Of a stretch of DNA of 64,000 bases, positions 40,601 through 64,000 are shown piece by piece. The stretch covers positions 8,890,013-8,954,012 of the forward strand of contig NC_072451.1 of assembly GCF_027596085.1 (NCBI RefSeq), written 5' to 3'. Under the pieces are notes generated by a model that was given only the letters and a program-made list of their open reading frames with translations, had not been told where the DNA came from and did no database searches. Position numbers and translations under genes: made by a program. How positions within the stretch are numbered: position 1 is the first letter of the stretch; each line of letters starts with the position of its first letter. The DNA is from Anoplopoma fimbria (lineage: Eukaryota; Chordata; Actinopteri; Perciformes; Anoplopomatidae).

Positions 40601-43600
40601 TTTCTCTGCCGATTAGTCAGCACCCTTTTAGAGAGTTTATGGTCAAAAAAGCACAGAGAACCACTGACTATTGACTAAGAACATGTCTCTGCTCATGGGG
40701 TCTGTTGATGACATAAAGTGTAATGCCATGTTATTTGATGACAGTTGCTACTGCTGAGCCAATATGTGGAGAGGTGAGTAGACCTGCATGTATTATTTTA
40801 AGAATAAGGTTCACATTTCATTTCAACATTCACATGCCCCCTATGCACATTGAAAAGAGTTATAATTATTGTCATCACCAGGAGGATCATGCGATTGGTC
40901 ACTTATGTGCGTGCATCGGCGAGTGAGTAAGAGGTGAGTGAATGGCCTGCGTCTCTGACTCTGTCCAACGAAGATGTTGCATTCTGCTGCACCAGGCTGC
41001 ATAATGTTTTGGTTTTCCAGTTTTGTCTTCCTCCTCAATGACCTCTCATGGTTGTGGTGACTCACAGTTTCCCCACAACAACTTGTATTATCTGTTTTAA
41101 AATAGCCATTGGCCACCAGCTGACTCCACACTCACTACTCTTAACCCGTCCCTGGCTGCTAGTGATAATACAGCTGAGTGCTTCTCTGAGCCCTCATCTG
41201 CTACTCTGTGCCCACAGTGGGGAATAACCCTTTGTCTGGCAGCTACAGCTAACTGAACAGATGGTATTTTGGTTAATAGTAGTTGTATCTACCAAAGACA
41301 TTTTGCTGCATACCTCTCGGCTGCTATTCTGCGGCTCACTTTGATTGTTTTGAATAGTGTGTTTCGCTAACCGCTAACAAAACTGCCCGTGCACACACTG
41401 CTCGGACCTCGCCACAACTCAGCCTCTGCGTAGCGGGCAGACAGCTTGGTGAGGTTCATTTAGTTTGTGGCCGGATTGTATGAAGTGTATTTTATACAGA
41501 GACTTTATGCCAATTTCTTCCACACATCGACGATTGTTTTTGAGTTGGAAAGAAGTGTGTCTGATTACGCTTTAAAGCCCATAAGTTGCATATATCACCA
41601 ATTGATATTGACTCACTTTTACTGCATTGAACGCTGTGTTTGGGTAGCTTTAGCTTTAGGCAAAATTGATACAACGACTTTGAGCTGATTGCCTGCATAC
41701 ATTGCAGTTTGGTTTTGAGTTTGAATAAAGTGTTTTATGACGCCTCACCGCCTAGTGGTGTCTAAACCAGGGGTTTTCCCAATTGTGATTTGTATTCATT
41801 CACTGACACAATACAGCACTGTTTTTTGCATATACTTCTGGCGAAGATCTGCTTTCTACTGACTAAATCATTCTCGTTTTTTTTTATTTATTAATTAGTC
41901 CTCTTGTGCGTGAGAATACCAATTTCTAAAGCAACTTAAATGTGATCAGGTACAAAATCCACAGTCCTTGTTCTGTGAAAAATATTTCTTATGTTCAGCT
42001 TAAGTTAATAATTTGCACAGAAAAAGAACTATTGATTTCATCTCTCATCATTTTCACTAAAATTGCATTAACAAGGGATATCCCTTTGTGGCCAGAATGG
42101 ACATAATCCATTAATTACCTAGATTGTGGCAGCCCGCACAAGTTCTTAACGAACCAAAAATATTTTACACTTTTCAACAAGTGGGCTGGCTGGCCCTCTC
42201 CGTGCACAATTCCACCGCAGTGTTGCACAGCGACTAGCTCGGCTCGCAAATAGAAAGTGGATTGCGGCTCTAGCTGGGTCAGCTTTACAGCATCGCTCTG
42301 CGCTTCCCGGGGCCGTGAACGTAGTGGCCACTGCGCCATCTCTCTCTGAGAGTGCTTTAAATGTACATTTGGGCATGTGATTACTGATTTTAGACATATC
42401 CATTAAACAACATGCTTTCTACTGAATGATAAAAATGTACCCAGATCTTAAAGCTGTGATGATACAATCAGCGCAGAAGCGGTGCAGACACTCTTTGGTT
42501 GTCATTGTGTTCTTCAACATGTCCAGACAGATAGGACACATGAGCTCGCTGTGCAGGGACCTGGGTGACACTGCTATTTCCAGTCCATCTGTTATAGCCT
42601 CCTGTGCCAGTATGAAACAGAGCAAGATGAAGGTTAGTACACACAAAGATACATCTATGTGGAATGGTACAAGCGCTGTTGATGATTTTAGGTTACGGTC
42701 TTCAAAATCTTATAACCCTAGCAATTTAACAGTCATCATTTTAGATATTACACACCACAATGTTTTATTTTCAGGAGCTGTGTAACAGGGATAGTTAGCC
42801 TATCAACTGATAAGAAATAAATAAGGTTGTGAATCTTTCACGATAGGATTTCAATTCAAAATCAATTAAGTACATAGGGGTCTTTCAATTTAAATATCCA
42901 CACCAGTCCACTGTAAACCATTAAAGGCAGTGTGGCAGATATTGGCATGGAAGCGGAGTAGTGTGATTAGGATTAAATGATTGGATTCAAAATATAGGTA
43001 TAATATTTAAAAAGAATCAACTGATTGAAATGTAAACACACAAAGGCAAAAGGTAACATTTATACACACTAAACTTGCTAAAACACTTTTACTTAAAAGT
43101 TTTAGTATTTATCAGTTCTCAGTGACTTCAAGAATAACAAGATGAAAAAATAAAAGAATGAAATTAAATTCTATTTCTTAGAAACTGGCCAACTTCAGAA
43201 ATAACAGTTCTCGGTAATGGTATTTTTTATCTATCAAAATCAACAATACATTTTCATATTAAATTTGGATTGTTTTCCCCATTCAAACTTGAATTTAGAA
43301 TATTAATTGAAAGTCCTAGTGTGAAGGATTACTGTCCATCAGTATCTCGGTTCTTTGGTAAAACAAAACTATTTAAAAATAGATTTTTGGAAGTTGTGAA
43401 TTGATTCAGAATCTTATAAGAATCTCTTTTATTACATAAAATATAGGAGATACCTTCCTACGGTATCTGTATGCCAGAAACACAGGTCAACATGGTGTGT
43501 GATTGATAAAGGGCTGTCTAAAAAAAACAAAGAAAAGCAGTAGGATTGTGATAAGACAGTTTGGTGAATGAAGTGAAATACTATGAATTGTTACCTGTGG

Positions 43601-43681
43601 AGTTCTCTGTAGCTCATACAGACTCAGCTCCCAGGTCTTACTGAGGGGTTGAACCCCGTTGGTCTGAACTGTCTGAGTCAT
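34740..43681 (-). CDS. rnf2: RING2/RING1B, Polycomb E3 ubiquitin ligase
   Basis: Eight minus-strand coding exons join to 342 residues: 43681-43595, 42601-42441, 40130-40048, 37222-37090, 36997-36898, 36557-36385, 35295-35106 and 34841-34740 (TAG). The product is the catalytic RING subunit of PRC1, which monoubiquitinates histone H2A in the nucleus. Residues 51-90 hold the C3HC4 RING (C51, C54, C67, H69, C72, C75, C87, C90) in CPICLDML and [35 protein letters not shown] and the C-terminal RAWUL part ([35 protein letters not shown], end TKEHK) match vertebrate RNF2 and not RING1. About five extra residues (VEFVP, 247-251) sit at the exon 6/7 junction. ATG lies two bases inside its exon, after TTGCAG, so an upstream noncoding exon exists, probably at about 48345. 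A Tc1 transposon occupies the intron between exons 3 and 4. Confidence 0.97.
37641..37680. repeat. (CTAT)n microsatellite
   Basis: About ten CTAT units lie directly against the left end of the Tc1 transposon. Confidence 0.95.
37684..39315 (-). mobile_element. Tc1/mariner transposon, nearly complete
   Basis: A 1632-bp element begins CAGTGGGTACGGAAAGTATT and ends in its reverse complement. The terminal inverted repeats are about 216-218 bp (37684-37899 and 39098-39315) and almost identical, including internal copies of GGTCTGAATACTTATGACC. The right end is followed by TA; the left junction lies in TA-rich microsatellite. The transposase is on the minus strand, the same orientation as rnf2, whose intron it occupies. 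The close match of the two terminal repeats suggests a fairly recent insertion. Confidence 0.95.
37899..38938 (-). pseudogene. Tc1-family transposase with one frameshift
   Basis: The minus-strand frame starts [13 protein letters not shown] at 38938 with the paired helix-turn-helix region ([18 protein letters not shown]). It runs through the first catalytic block (WSDETKIEL) and then shifts near 38442-38445, where a T-run in the coding strand appears one base short. It resumes in another frame with the second and third catalytic residues, QQDNDPKHT and [11 protein letters not shown] (34 residues apart, the DD34E pattern), and ends ASTQY at 37899. Apart from this break both parts look complete, about 340 residues in all. 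It is non-functional as read, unless the missing base is a sequencing error in a homopolymer. Confidence 0.92.
39536..39690. repeat. dispersed repeat related to 27463-27620
   Basis: It has the same ordered motifs as the copy in the first intron of the C5orf22 orthologue (TATTGTAAATTTTG, GTGCTAGAGAACA, GTAAATCAAAAGGATCTTTGTC). It lies in an rnf2 intron just upstream of exon 3 in plus coordinates. The class is unknown. Confidence 0.5.
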
Positions 43682-44339
43682 CACTGCAACACTGCAACAA
43701 AAACAAAAAAATATTTTTACAGCCAAGTCCAAGTACTTACATTTGAGTACTTTCCAATACAGAGTACATATACTAGTACTTAATAATATCCTTACAGTTT
43801 TAACAATAACTTTGAAAACACTTTGATTTTCATTGGATGTTCCTCACTTTCAGACTGTAACAAATGAAATCCACAACATGGTACTGTTGCTGACATTGTA
43901 TCATTCAACAATGTGTTTTCTGATACAAACAGGGCACAGTTTGTAGTAGGGTTGTTAATAATGAACCGCTTAACAGTGCAATCAGTTTCAAGAAATATAA
44001 GAAATATAAAAGCTGACCAAAACTCAGAGAAGTGGCTTGTCATTTACAGGATAACAGTGCTGGATCCGTTTAAAGTTCAGCCCACATTAAGTGCACCTGA
44101 GCCAGAGCTGTTGCTAAGTATGGTGCTACTCAAGTCCCTGAGAAGAGCAGTGGGCTCTGTAGTCAATTTCTGTGGATACACTTCAAACATTTCATTTACA
44201 AAAAGGTATCATCAGGATATGTGGATTAGCAGATGGAAACGTAAACGGCCCGTAGGCGAGTCCTTCTGTCCACAGCGTTCAGGCAGCCTCTCACTGCAGA
44301 TTCAGACTGTACCAATGGAACTATTGCTTTAGAGTATTA

Positions 44340-45887
44340 CTGCGTAGTGCTGGGTGGCATGAAAAAAAAATCAGTATCGTATTAAAAATCTGGTGGTTTC
44401 ACGGTGTGAAAAATGTACACAATAATCTTAAAAATTAATATTTATATATTATTATGGTTGTTATAAAAGTAAATATATATATATATATATTACTATCTTC
44501 AAAAAAAAATTCTTCATATAGTTGTAAAAACACATTAAACTGAAAAGAGGTCTGTTGTAGTAGTGTTCTAGGTATAATGTTGGGATTAATTTGGTTGAAG
44601 TATCGGAGACCTGACAAGACATGCCTCAAATGAGGGCTGTGTATTGGCCAGCCGATATATTGGGATACGATACGACACATATTGCGTTAAGCTTGCTATG
44701 TGACACCTGGATAGTCTATTATTTACATAACAAATTGATAACTCAGCAGACAAATTTCATCAGAACAACAATCACTCATCGGAGAACACCCTGAACTGAT
44801 ATGCACTTGCCATAATAAAATGATATGTAAATAAAGTGCACATTTTATTCTCATTGTGTCACTGGGAACTTTTTTTACTAAAAATAAAATACATACTGTA
44901 TAATGTTTTTGTCTCTGACCACTCTTAACTTACATGTAAATGCCATAACCATCTTATGAAATAAAGTGCATTAAGTTAAGTTGTCCATCACTATGGCTGG
45001 GTCCTTCCCCTTTATGCCCAATTCCTCCAGGTTAAGTTTTCAGTAACTGTGGTTTCATGATGCGGTGTGACGCAATCTTAACATTCGACTTGGTGGTCTA
45101 GTCGTCTAAAATCGACGACAGGGATACTCTCTCTGCAAGGGGGAGCGGTGTTTTGACACGTTTCTTCACCTCCTGGGCACTACACCGCTACCTCCATCAC
45201 GTGTCGGCAGGAAGGATACGGGATCACATCCGTGTCTGTGCTGTCGGACACTCCCACCACGGAAGAATAACATTCTACTCCGGTGAGGAACGTTTGCGCT
45301 GAACTAGCTCACCAGGAAAATAAAGAGCAACACACAAAATACAAACTCTCCCCGCAGCGTGAAGGCAGCTATTCCTCACTGATTCAAACGGGGCTAAAGC
45401 TATCACCACGGAGATCGGTACACTTAGAACGGCGGATAGGAGACCCTACTCTGAAATGAAAAAAGGCAGGCTTTACGAACAAGCCAAATGTTAATGAGTC
45501 CCGTTACATTACTCCTTCACAAGCCCGTTTCAGCCAGACCGTAATTCCTGTCATGCACAAGACACAAAAGCCTAAACAGAGAACCAAATGTCCCGATCGC
45601 CGCTGTTGCTCTGATAACAGACGGCTGGACGTAAAGGGCTACACAGAGCGACCCGACTGTAACGGCACATTAGAGATGAAAAGCCATGTTGCTGCAGCTT
45701 CCTGTACACATATTAATATATCATTGTTCAACGTAAAAACGTTATGATGTTAGTTTTAATAAATACAAATATTTTAAATCAAGTAAGTTTCTCTGGCATC
45801 TCTCCTTCTGTATTAAAAGCATACCAAACCGTGCCACCACTGCCGTATGGACCCGAACTGTGAATTTTGTGAACTGTTACACCCCTA

Positions 45888-45890
<3 letters not shown>
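44340..45890. mobile_element. cluster of decayed hAT-like elements
   Basis: AGTGCTGGGTGGCATG at 44347 and GGGCTGTGTATTGGCCAGCC at 44634, the latter followed by GATACGATACGACAC, look like two different left ends of fish hAT-type elements. The right end at 45850-45888 (GAACTGTGAATTTTGTGAAC then TGTTACACCCCTAG) resembles the reverse complement of the CAGGGGTGTAAC terminus of fish hAT elements. Matching partners were not paired and no transposase frame was seen. Boundaries and number of elements are uncertain. Confidence 0.45.

Positions 45891-45892
<2 letters not shown>

Positions 45893-45923
<31 letters not shown>
45893..45923. repeat. (TA)n microsatellite
   Basis: A TA run abuts the hAT-like right end. 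Confidence 0.95.
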
Positions 45924-45925
<2 letters not shown>

Positions 45926-48334
45926 TATACACAAAAACACACTCCTGTCCATATACATGACAACGTTACATTAAATAGAGCAAATCAGTGCTGAATGCAT
46001 AATGATGTTCTTATTGATATAATAATTTGACGGCAGCAGCTGTTTGCACTTATAAACAAACAATATCAAGGTGAAAATGTCATGGAGGAGTACAGTTAGA
46101 CCAGGGCCTTAGGAGGCCTGTACAAACGCTATTCAATTTGCGGGTCACAGAAGGAGAGAGGATGCAAGGAAGGATTGAAAAGCACCCTATATACGCTGCT
46201 GTACTCCCTTAATTGTTTCTTTTTGACCAAAGACATTATGTGTGAAGCCTTGGAGTTGATTTGGGCTACTTCTTTAATTTACCTGGTAATCGCAAAATAT
46301 CTGTTGTGATTTGATTTATTGTTAATGAGTTTGTTCACTGAGGAGAGCACAAACCCTGCAGACAGAGAAAAAGTAAGAACTTTTCCTCAGGACAGAGGAT
46401 GTCGCATGTGTACAGATTGTAAAGCCCTCTGAGGCAAATTTGTAATTTTGGGCTATACAAAATAAACTGAATTGAAAATTTAACTAATACAAATCTGCCT
46501 TAGAAAATAAAACTGCTCTGCATAAAAGGAACCTGCTGACTGCTTCTCCTTCTGTTCATATCAATTAGGTTAGGTCCAGTGTATTCCTATCTAACCGTAA
46601 TAAATGCAAAATTTCATTAATAGGCTAAATTAAATTACTATTATTATTGGTTTTTTTTAGAGCAGGACTACTTTTCTAATGCATTTTAATTCACTTTGAT
46701 ATAAGACTTACATAAAAGCCTCGGTCTATTGCAACCGTCATTCTTTCATTAACAAATATTTGTTTGTAAATGTGAAGAAATGAGAAAATACATTACCAGA
46801 GGAAATGGTTCTCTTCACATTTGTGAGGGGGCTACTTTCATATCTGGCAGGCAATTTAAAAAACACTGGGTCCCTGTTAAATGTACTGCTAATTTGGCTA
46901 TGGCATTGGATGACGTTATACATTTTTGTTGTGTGTCTAACCCCTATAGGGTAATTGCGTTGATTTCTAAAAGTAAAGAAATGCCAAGACACAGCAACAC
47001 GTGAAATAAATCAAAAAGGGATTTTTTTTCATATTAATACCAGGTTTACTTTTATTAAGGAAATTGTATTGAAATTTAATTAAAAACTGTGGCTTTCAGG
47101 GTTTCTTAACCATTTACTACAGCTTTGAAAAAAAACCCCTCTAAAATCAAAGTTAGTAAGATAAATTCTCCCCAAAAACAAAGCGAGGGCCATTAGGACT
47201 AGCATCGGTCTTGATTCATCTAAATGCTCAATCCACTCCAATTGGCAATTCAAATAATTGTTTGGCCTCTTTGTCAATGCCACCTGAAACTGTTGGATGG
47301 TGCATTGCTTGAATTCCTGACCAAAATATACTCTCAAGTCAACCAGGGGTAGTAACACACAATGGGTGTTGGGCAGATGGCCTATGTGTTTCATGCCTAC
47401 AGAACAGCCTTTAGAAGAGACAAAAAGATTAGCCTAAAAAACCTGAATGTCAAAGGTCTGAATCTACTCTGATTGCTGGAGTTGTGTGGCCATGCTGCCT
47501 AATTTGACAGACAAGAGGTGAAAGTGGGGGTTAGTCCGTATCAAATACCGATAAGAAGGAAAACGGATGTGTCTTTCCATACATGCTTAAAAATGTATCA
47601 CAAAACGGAGACGTGAACCTTATTACGTTTGAGCTACAACGTTACCAAAAATCAGAAATGTATGTCAACAAACAAACCCGACTGTGTTAGAATAATGGAC
47701 GCAAATGAACAAATGTTCTCTATGATTGTTGGCAGTCACGTTAATGTTAGTAGTTACTTTTACTGGCCATCACAGGACCAGACGTAGCAACACATAGCTA
47801 CATACATACATATACATACATATATATTTATTTATTTGATTCGGTCCATCTTATTGATACCAGAACAACCAGCTGCAGTTAATAGACAGAGCCCGTGCAC
47901 AGATTTCATGTAGACTCCATGGGGCTCGGCTAATGCTAACTAGCTACAATTGAAGCTAGCAATTTTTTGTCGTAACGATGAGATTAGAGGAACATAAGCT
48001 TAACATATGTAGCCGGCCGAAGACAAAGACTACACAGGCGTGCCAAACAGTTTAATTTTGTCCATTTTAATAGAAGAGATAATTGTAGAAAAGGCTCATA
48101 GTTGAAATATTGCGAGGGAATCGTGGATGGAATGTGTCGCTGTGACAAGAGGGGAAAACAACAACAGAGAAAGACCCGACGCACCAGTCTCCTTAGGTTA
48201 GAGAGATATATATACATATATACCTGTTGAGACCACGTTTTAACAATTTAAAACTAGTACGCAAACGGGCATTGATACACAATTACATACATGAAAACGA
48301 TATAGTCTTAGCTTGCTTGAAATGTGATTGTTTC

Positions 48335-48440
48335 TCTACTTACATTTCCAGTTGAGGGTACGAGTCGATCCAGCCAGCGCGTTTCGGCGGAGGCAATATG
48401 GCGGCTGTGTGAGACGCAATGCAGTCTGGGAAATGGAGGC
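48335..48440 (-). promoter_or_regulatory. rnf2: probable rnf2 promoter and noncoding first exon
   Basis: On the minus strand CCTCAACTGGAAAT is followed by GTAAGTAG, a strong donor whose best partner is the acceptor at the first coding exon of rnf2 (43.68 kb). The block is CpG-rich. It carries AATATGGCGGC (48395-48405), a full match to the YY1 consensus AANATGGCGGC, and GCAATGCAGTCTGGGAAA (48416-48433), one mismatch from the core of the ZNF143/SBS motif read in reverse. This combination is typical of TATA-less housekeeping promoters. The transcription start is not determined. Confidence 0.55.
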
Positions 48441-48869
48441 GCTACGCCAACGGGGCCCGGAGTCCCTAATCATAGAGGAAAAGATGGGGCCTCGACAAAG
48501 TGGAAACAACGGGAAACCTGTTCGTGGACAATACACATCCATTCTCCAACAGCCTTGCATCGGGAAAACATATATTTCATGGCACTGAATCGGAGCCAGA
48601 AAAAAAGAAACTACGGAAACATATAAATGCTTTGTTTTGCATTCGAAAAGGAGAAAACAATGTCAAACAGAGCAGACGGGTTCTGGTTGTGTATCACAGC
48701 CTACATTCTGAAGAGGGGGCTGGTTGAGTAGCCAAGCCAACTGTCTTTTTTACAGGAGTCTCTCTATTCTATTTTATATCAGCCCTTCAAAGTCACTTCA
48801 CTTATTAATTCATTCATGCATTAGGCTTATCCACGCCGGTCATCCACTGTGGTGTAGTTTTCATTGTGA

Positions 48870-48883
48870 CCACTAGAGGGCGA
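48870..48883 (+). promoter_or_regulatory. CTCF-like core motif
   Basis: CCACTAGAGGGCGA fits the CTCF core CCASYAGRKGGCRS at 13 of 14 positions. It lies 0.5 kb from the rnf2 promoter, between the divergent genes rnf2 and adamtsl2. Many such motifs occur in repeats, so occupancy is unknown. Confidence 0.4.
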
Positions 48884-49341
48884 TATAGCTCTGGTTTAGT
48901 GATCCAGTGTGTGGCACGCAGATATTCATCACTGACGTAAATATTGTATGTAGGCAATTGATTTGGAGATTTGCAAGTCAGACTATGTCTAAAATAATTA
49001 GTGTGGAAGCTTTTTTGGAAGTCTGTGTAAAGACTCCCCATTTTAAAGGACTTTTTCAAATCAGCTTTATTGTCCATCTCTCTCAATGTACTTACACCCA
49101 ATAGAAATAACAGCTATAGACAAGGACAACAAAGCTAGACAGTTACAGGTTAAAACAAAATATAGACATGACTGTAACGTGCACAGGTATGTGAAAAAGG
49201 GGGCAAATATGCACAGTATTCTAGTATATAATGAAAGAACTGGTGACCGACAATACAACAAGAAAGATAACGTCTATGTAGAAGTCCAGTGTTGTGTACG
49301 TTGTAAAGCAGGGCCTTACAGGCTACTGTACAGTTGACAGT

Positions 49342-49826
49342 TATGCCATCGAGTTTGACACACTGTGCATTTAAGCAGTAGGCTGTAGTTTTCTCACAGT
49401 TTGCAGAATATAAGTTAAACTGGTTTTTGTGGAAAGGTTTTTGTGGAAGGCTATGTCAAAACAATTGTAATCCGGAAGAAATATGTGTCCCTCGAAACCT
49501 TCGTTTTATGGGTGACTGGGCTACAAATAAATATACCTGTTCTTTTTAGACCCCAAACACAGACTTTCTTTTCTGCAAAGGTGTACTTCAAGAGATACAT
49601 AAATAATGTGATAGCTGATAAAATAGTAGTTAGAACTTTTAGTTGGTTTGGTAAGGTTACTTTAGCCAGTGGATTAAAGGGTAAATTGAACTAAATGCAG
49701 ATTTCTTTTCACATTTTTGAGATTTACATATATGGATAGAAATATGCCATCGAGTTTGACACACTGTGCATTTAAGCAGTAGGCTGTAGTTTTCTCACAG
49801 TTTGCAGAATATAAGTTAAACTGGTT
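49342..49826. repeat. 84-bp direct repeats flanking a 312-bp inserted segment
   Basis: TATGCCATCGAGTTTGACAC begins two identical ~84-bp direct repeats, 49342-49425 and 49743-49826. Between them, 49432-49743 is nearly identical to 54671-54983, with three clustered mismatches near its start and none elsewhere that I found. The simplest reading is that a copy of the 54.7-kb segment was inserted here together with duplication of 84 bp of target. No terminal inverted repeats, poly-A or known element features are visible. Confidence 0.85.
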
Positions 49827-50044
49827 CACTTCTGGTGAGGATAATACAATATCAGTCCTACAGACTGAAACGCAACCTGGAAAGATGTTCAACAAAAGTC
49901 CCGAACACTTATAGTACGAGATTCAAAACACCAGCCACACACTGTAAACGAAACGAACAAGTAGAAACGCTAAAAGCTTTACACATCACAAATGTTAAGT
50001 GTGACTCCAAAACGTGGAGGGGGGAATCTATCTTTATTTTGTTG

Positions 50045-50663
50045 TATAGTATGTGTATTTATTGTCTGTGTCTGTGTAGCTGTATAGTATGTGTATTTAT
50101 TGTCTGTGTCTGTGTAGTTGTATAGTATGTGTATTTATTGTCTGTGTCTGTGTAGTTGTATAGTATGTGTATTTATTGTCTGTGTCTGTGTAGTTGTATA
50201 GTATGTGTATTTATTGTCTGTGTAGTTGTATAGTATGTGTATTTATTGTCTGTGTAGTTGTATAGTATGTGTATTTATTGTCTGTGTGTGTAGTTGTATA
50301 GTATGTGTATTTATTGTCTGTGTCTGTGTAGTTGTATAGTAGTATGTTGTAGTTTATTGTCTGTGTAGTTGTATAGTATGTGTATTTATTGTCTGTGTAG
50401 TTGTATAGTATGTGTATTTATTGTCTGTGTAGTTGTATAGTATGTGTATTTATTGTCTGTGTAGTTTAGTATGTGTATTTTTATTGTCTGTGTAGTTGTA
50501 TAGTATGTGTATTTATTGTCTGTGTAGTTGTATAGTATGTGTATTTATTGTCTGTGTAGTTGTATAGTATGTGTATTTATTGTCTGTGTAGTTGTATAGT
50601 ATGTGTATTTATTGTCTGTGTAGTTGTATAGTATGTGTATTTATTGTCTGTGTCTGTGTAGTT
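50045..50663 (+). repeat. minisatellite, ~18 units of 32 or 38 bp
   Basis: The tandem unit is GTATAGTATGTGTATTTATT followed by GTCTGTGTAGTT. A longer form carries an extra TCTGTG. Long units cluster at the left and reappear at the far right, with short ones between. One unit near 50340 is disturbed (AGTATGTTGTAG). Confidence 0.92.
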
Positions 50664-50725
50664 GAGCTGCTGCAACACTTGCATTTCCCCCATGGGGATC
50701 AATAAAGGAATATAATAATAATGTA
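50664..50725 (+). repeat. LINE 3'-tail-like fragment after the minisatellite
   Basis: GAGCTGCTGCAACACTTGC, CCCCCATGGGGATCAATAAA and an AATAATAAT end match the 3' ends of fish non-LTR retrotransposons that I recall. The minisatellite unit (TGTCTGTGTAGTTG) runs into it without a break, so the array may have grown from LINE 3' sequence. Confidence 0.5.
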
Positions 50726-50877
50726 GTGTAGAGTGCGTGCGTGTGTGAGCGCGATCAAGAGCAGAAGGCGTAGCTACATCAAAAGGGGTGGAGGGAAGGA
50801 GGGCAGAAAAAGGGGGTGAGGAGGGGAGCGGAGGTAAGAGGAGGGGAAGTGGAGTCGGTCCATGACATGAATGAACC

Positions 50878-64000
<13,123 letters not shown>

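Larger units (their letters stand above)
43682..48330 (-). other. 5' intron of rnf2, repeat-rich
   Basis: No coding exon was found. It holds hAT-like debris (44340-45890), a (TA)n run (45893-45923) and a LINE-tail-like scrap at 46420-46480 (TGTAAAGCCCTCTGAGGCAA...ATACAAAATAAACTGAATTG). The remainder to 48330 is AT-rich and shows nothing recognisable. Confidence 0.5.
48441..50877. other. head-to-head interval between rnf2 and adamtsl2
   Basis: No conserved coding sequence was found. Besides the features listed separately (CTCF-like site, direct repeats and inserted segment, minisatellite, LINE tail), the stretch 49045-49200 resembles a teleost repeat (CAAATCAGCTTTATTGTCC). The 90 bases before the adamtsl2 start codon are strongly purine-rich (GGAGGGAAGGAGGGC and onward). 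Confidence 0.5.

Noticed and set aside
43913..44332. 139-codon plus-strand frame
   Set aside because: It lies in the 5' intron of rnf2, has no recognisable motif, and its composition looks random.
49443..49694. Open frame shared with 54610-54933 as a conserved protein
   Set aside because: The two copies are nearly identical DNA over coding and noncoding parts, so the shared frame follows from duplication and not from selection.

Overview
The window looks like nuclear DNA of a teleost fish. Genes are split into many short exons with canonical GT/AG junctions, introns are rich in (AC)n/(GT)n microsatellites, and the dispersed repeats are fish types: Tc1/mariner, hAT, tRNA-headed SINEs with a teleost LINE-type tail, V-SINE-like, DIRS-like, BEL/Pao-like and several LINE fragments. 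All exon models below were built by hand from reading frame, splice sites and remembered protein families; no search was run.

Four protein-coding genes can be supported. (1) Minus strand, 4344-9731: an intact 7-exon, 306-residue multi-pass membrane protein with a TspO/MBR-like signature; I cannot name it. (2) Minus strand, 12091-28205: an intact 10-exon, 446-residue orthologue of human C5orf22 (UPF0489 family). (3) Minus strand, 34740-43681: rnf2 (RING1B/RING2), the Polycomb repressive complex 1 E3 ligase, 8 coding exons and 342 residues, with a probable untranslated first exon and promoter near 48.34-48.44 kb. (4) Plus strand, 50878 to the window edge: the 5' half of adamtsl2 (secreted ADAMTS-like 2), ten exons visible. 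Its sixth exon carries a frame break in an otherwise conserved stretch.

Layout: 1-4.3 kb is intergenic with an 836-bp terminal-inverted-repeat DNA element and an (AC)n tract. 4.3-9.7 kb is the TspO-like gene. 9.7-12.1 kb is a short intergenic/3'UTR stretch with a 325-bp hAT-type MITE that has a perfect 8-bp target duplication. 12.1-28.2 kb is the C5orf22 orthologue, whose introns hold SINEs, a decayed DIRS-like element, a LINE endonuclease fragment and another dispersed repeat. 28.2-34.7 kb is intergenic with a BEL/Pao-like fragment. 34.7-48.4 kb is rnf2, with a nearly intact Tc1 transposon in its third coding intron and hAT-like debris in the 5' intron. 48.4-50.9 kb is the head-to-head interval between rnf2 and adamtsl2, holding a CTCF-like site, a 312-bp duplicated segment flanked by 84-bp direct repeats, and an 18-unit minisatellite. 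50.9-64 kb is adamtsl2.

The genes do not form one pathway: chromatin (rnf2), extracellular matrix (adamtsl2) and two poorly characterised proteins lie side by side. I see no unknown multi-gene system. The most useful leads are the arginase-like metal-site motifs in the C5orf22 orthologue, the adamtsl2 frameshift, and the duplicated segment at 49.3-49.8 kb with its second copy at 54.7 kb.
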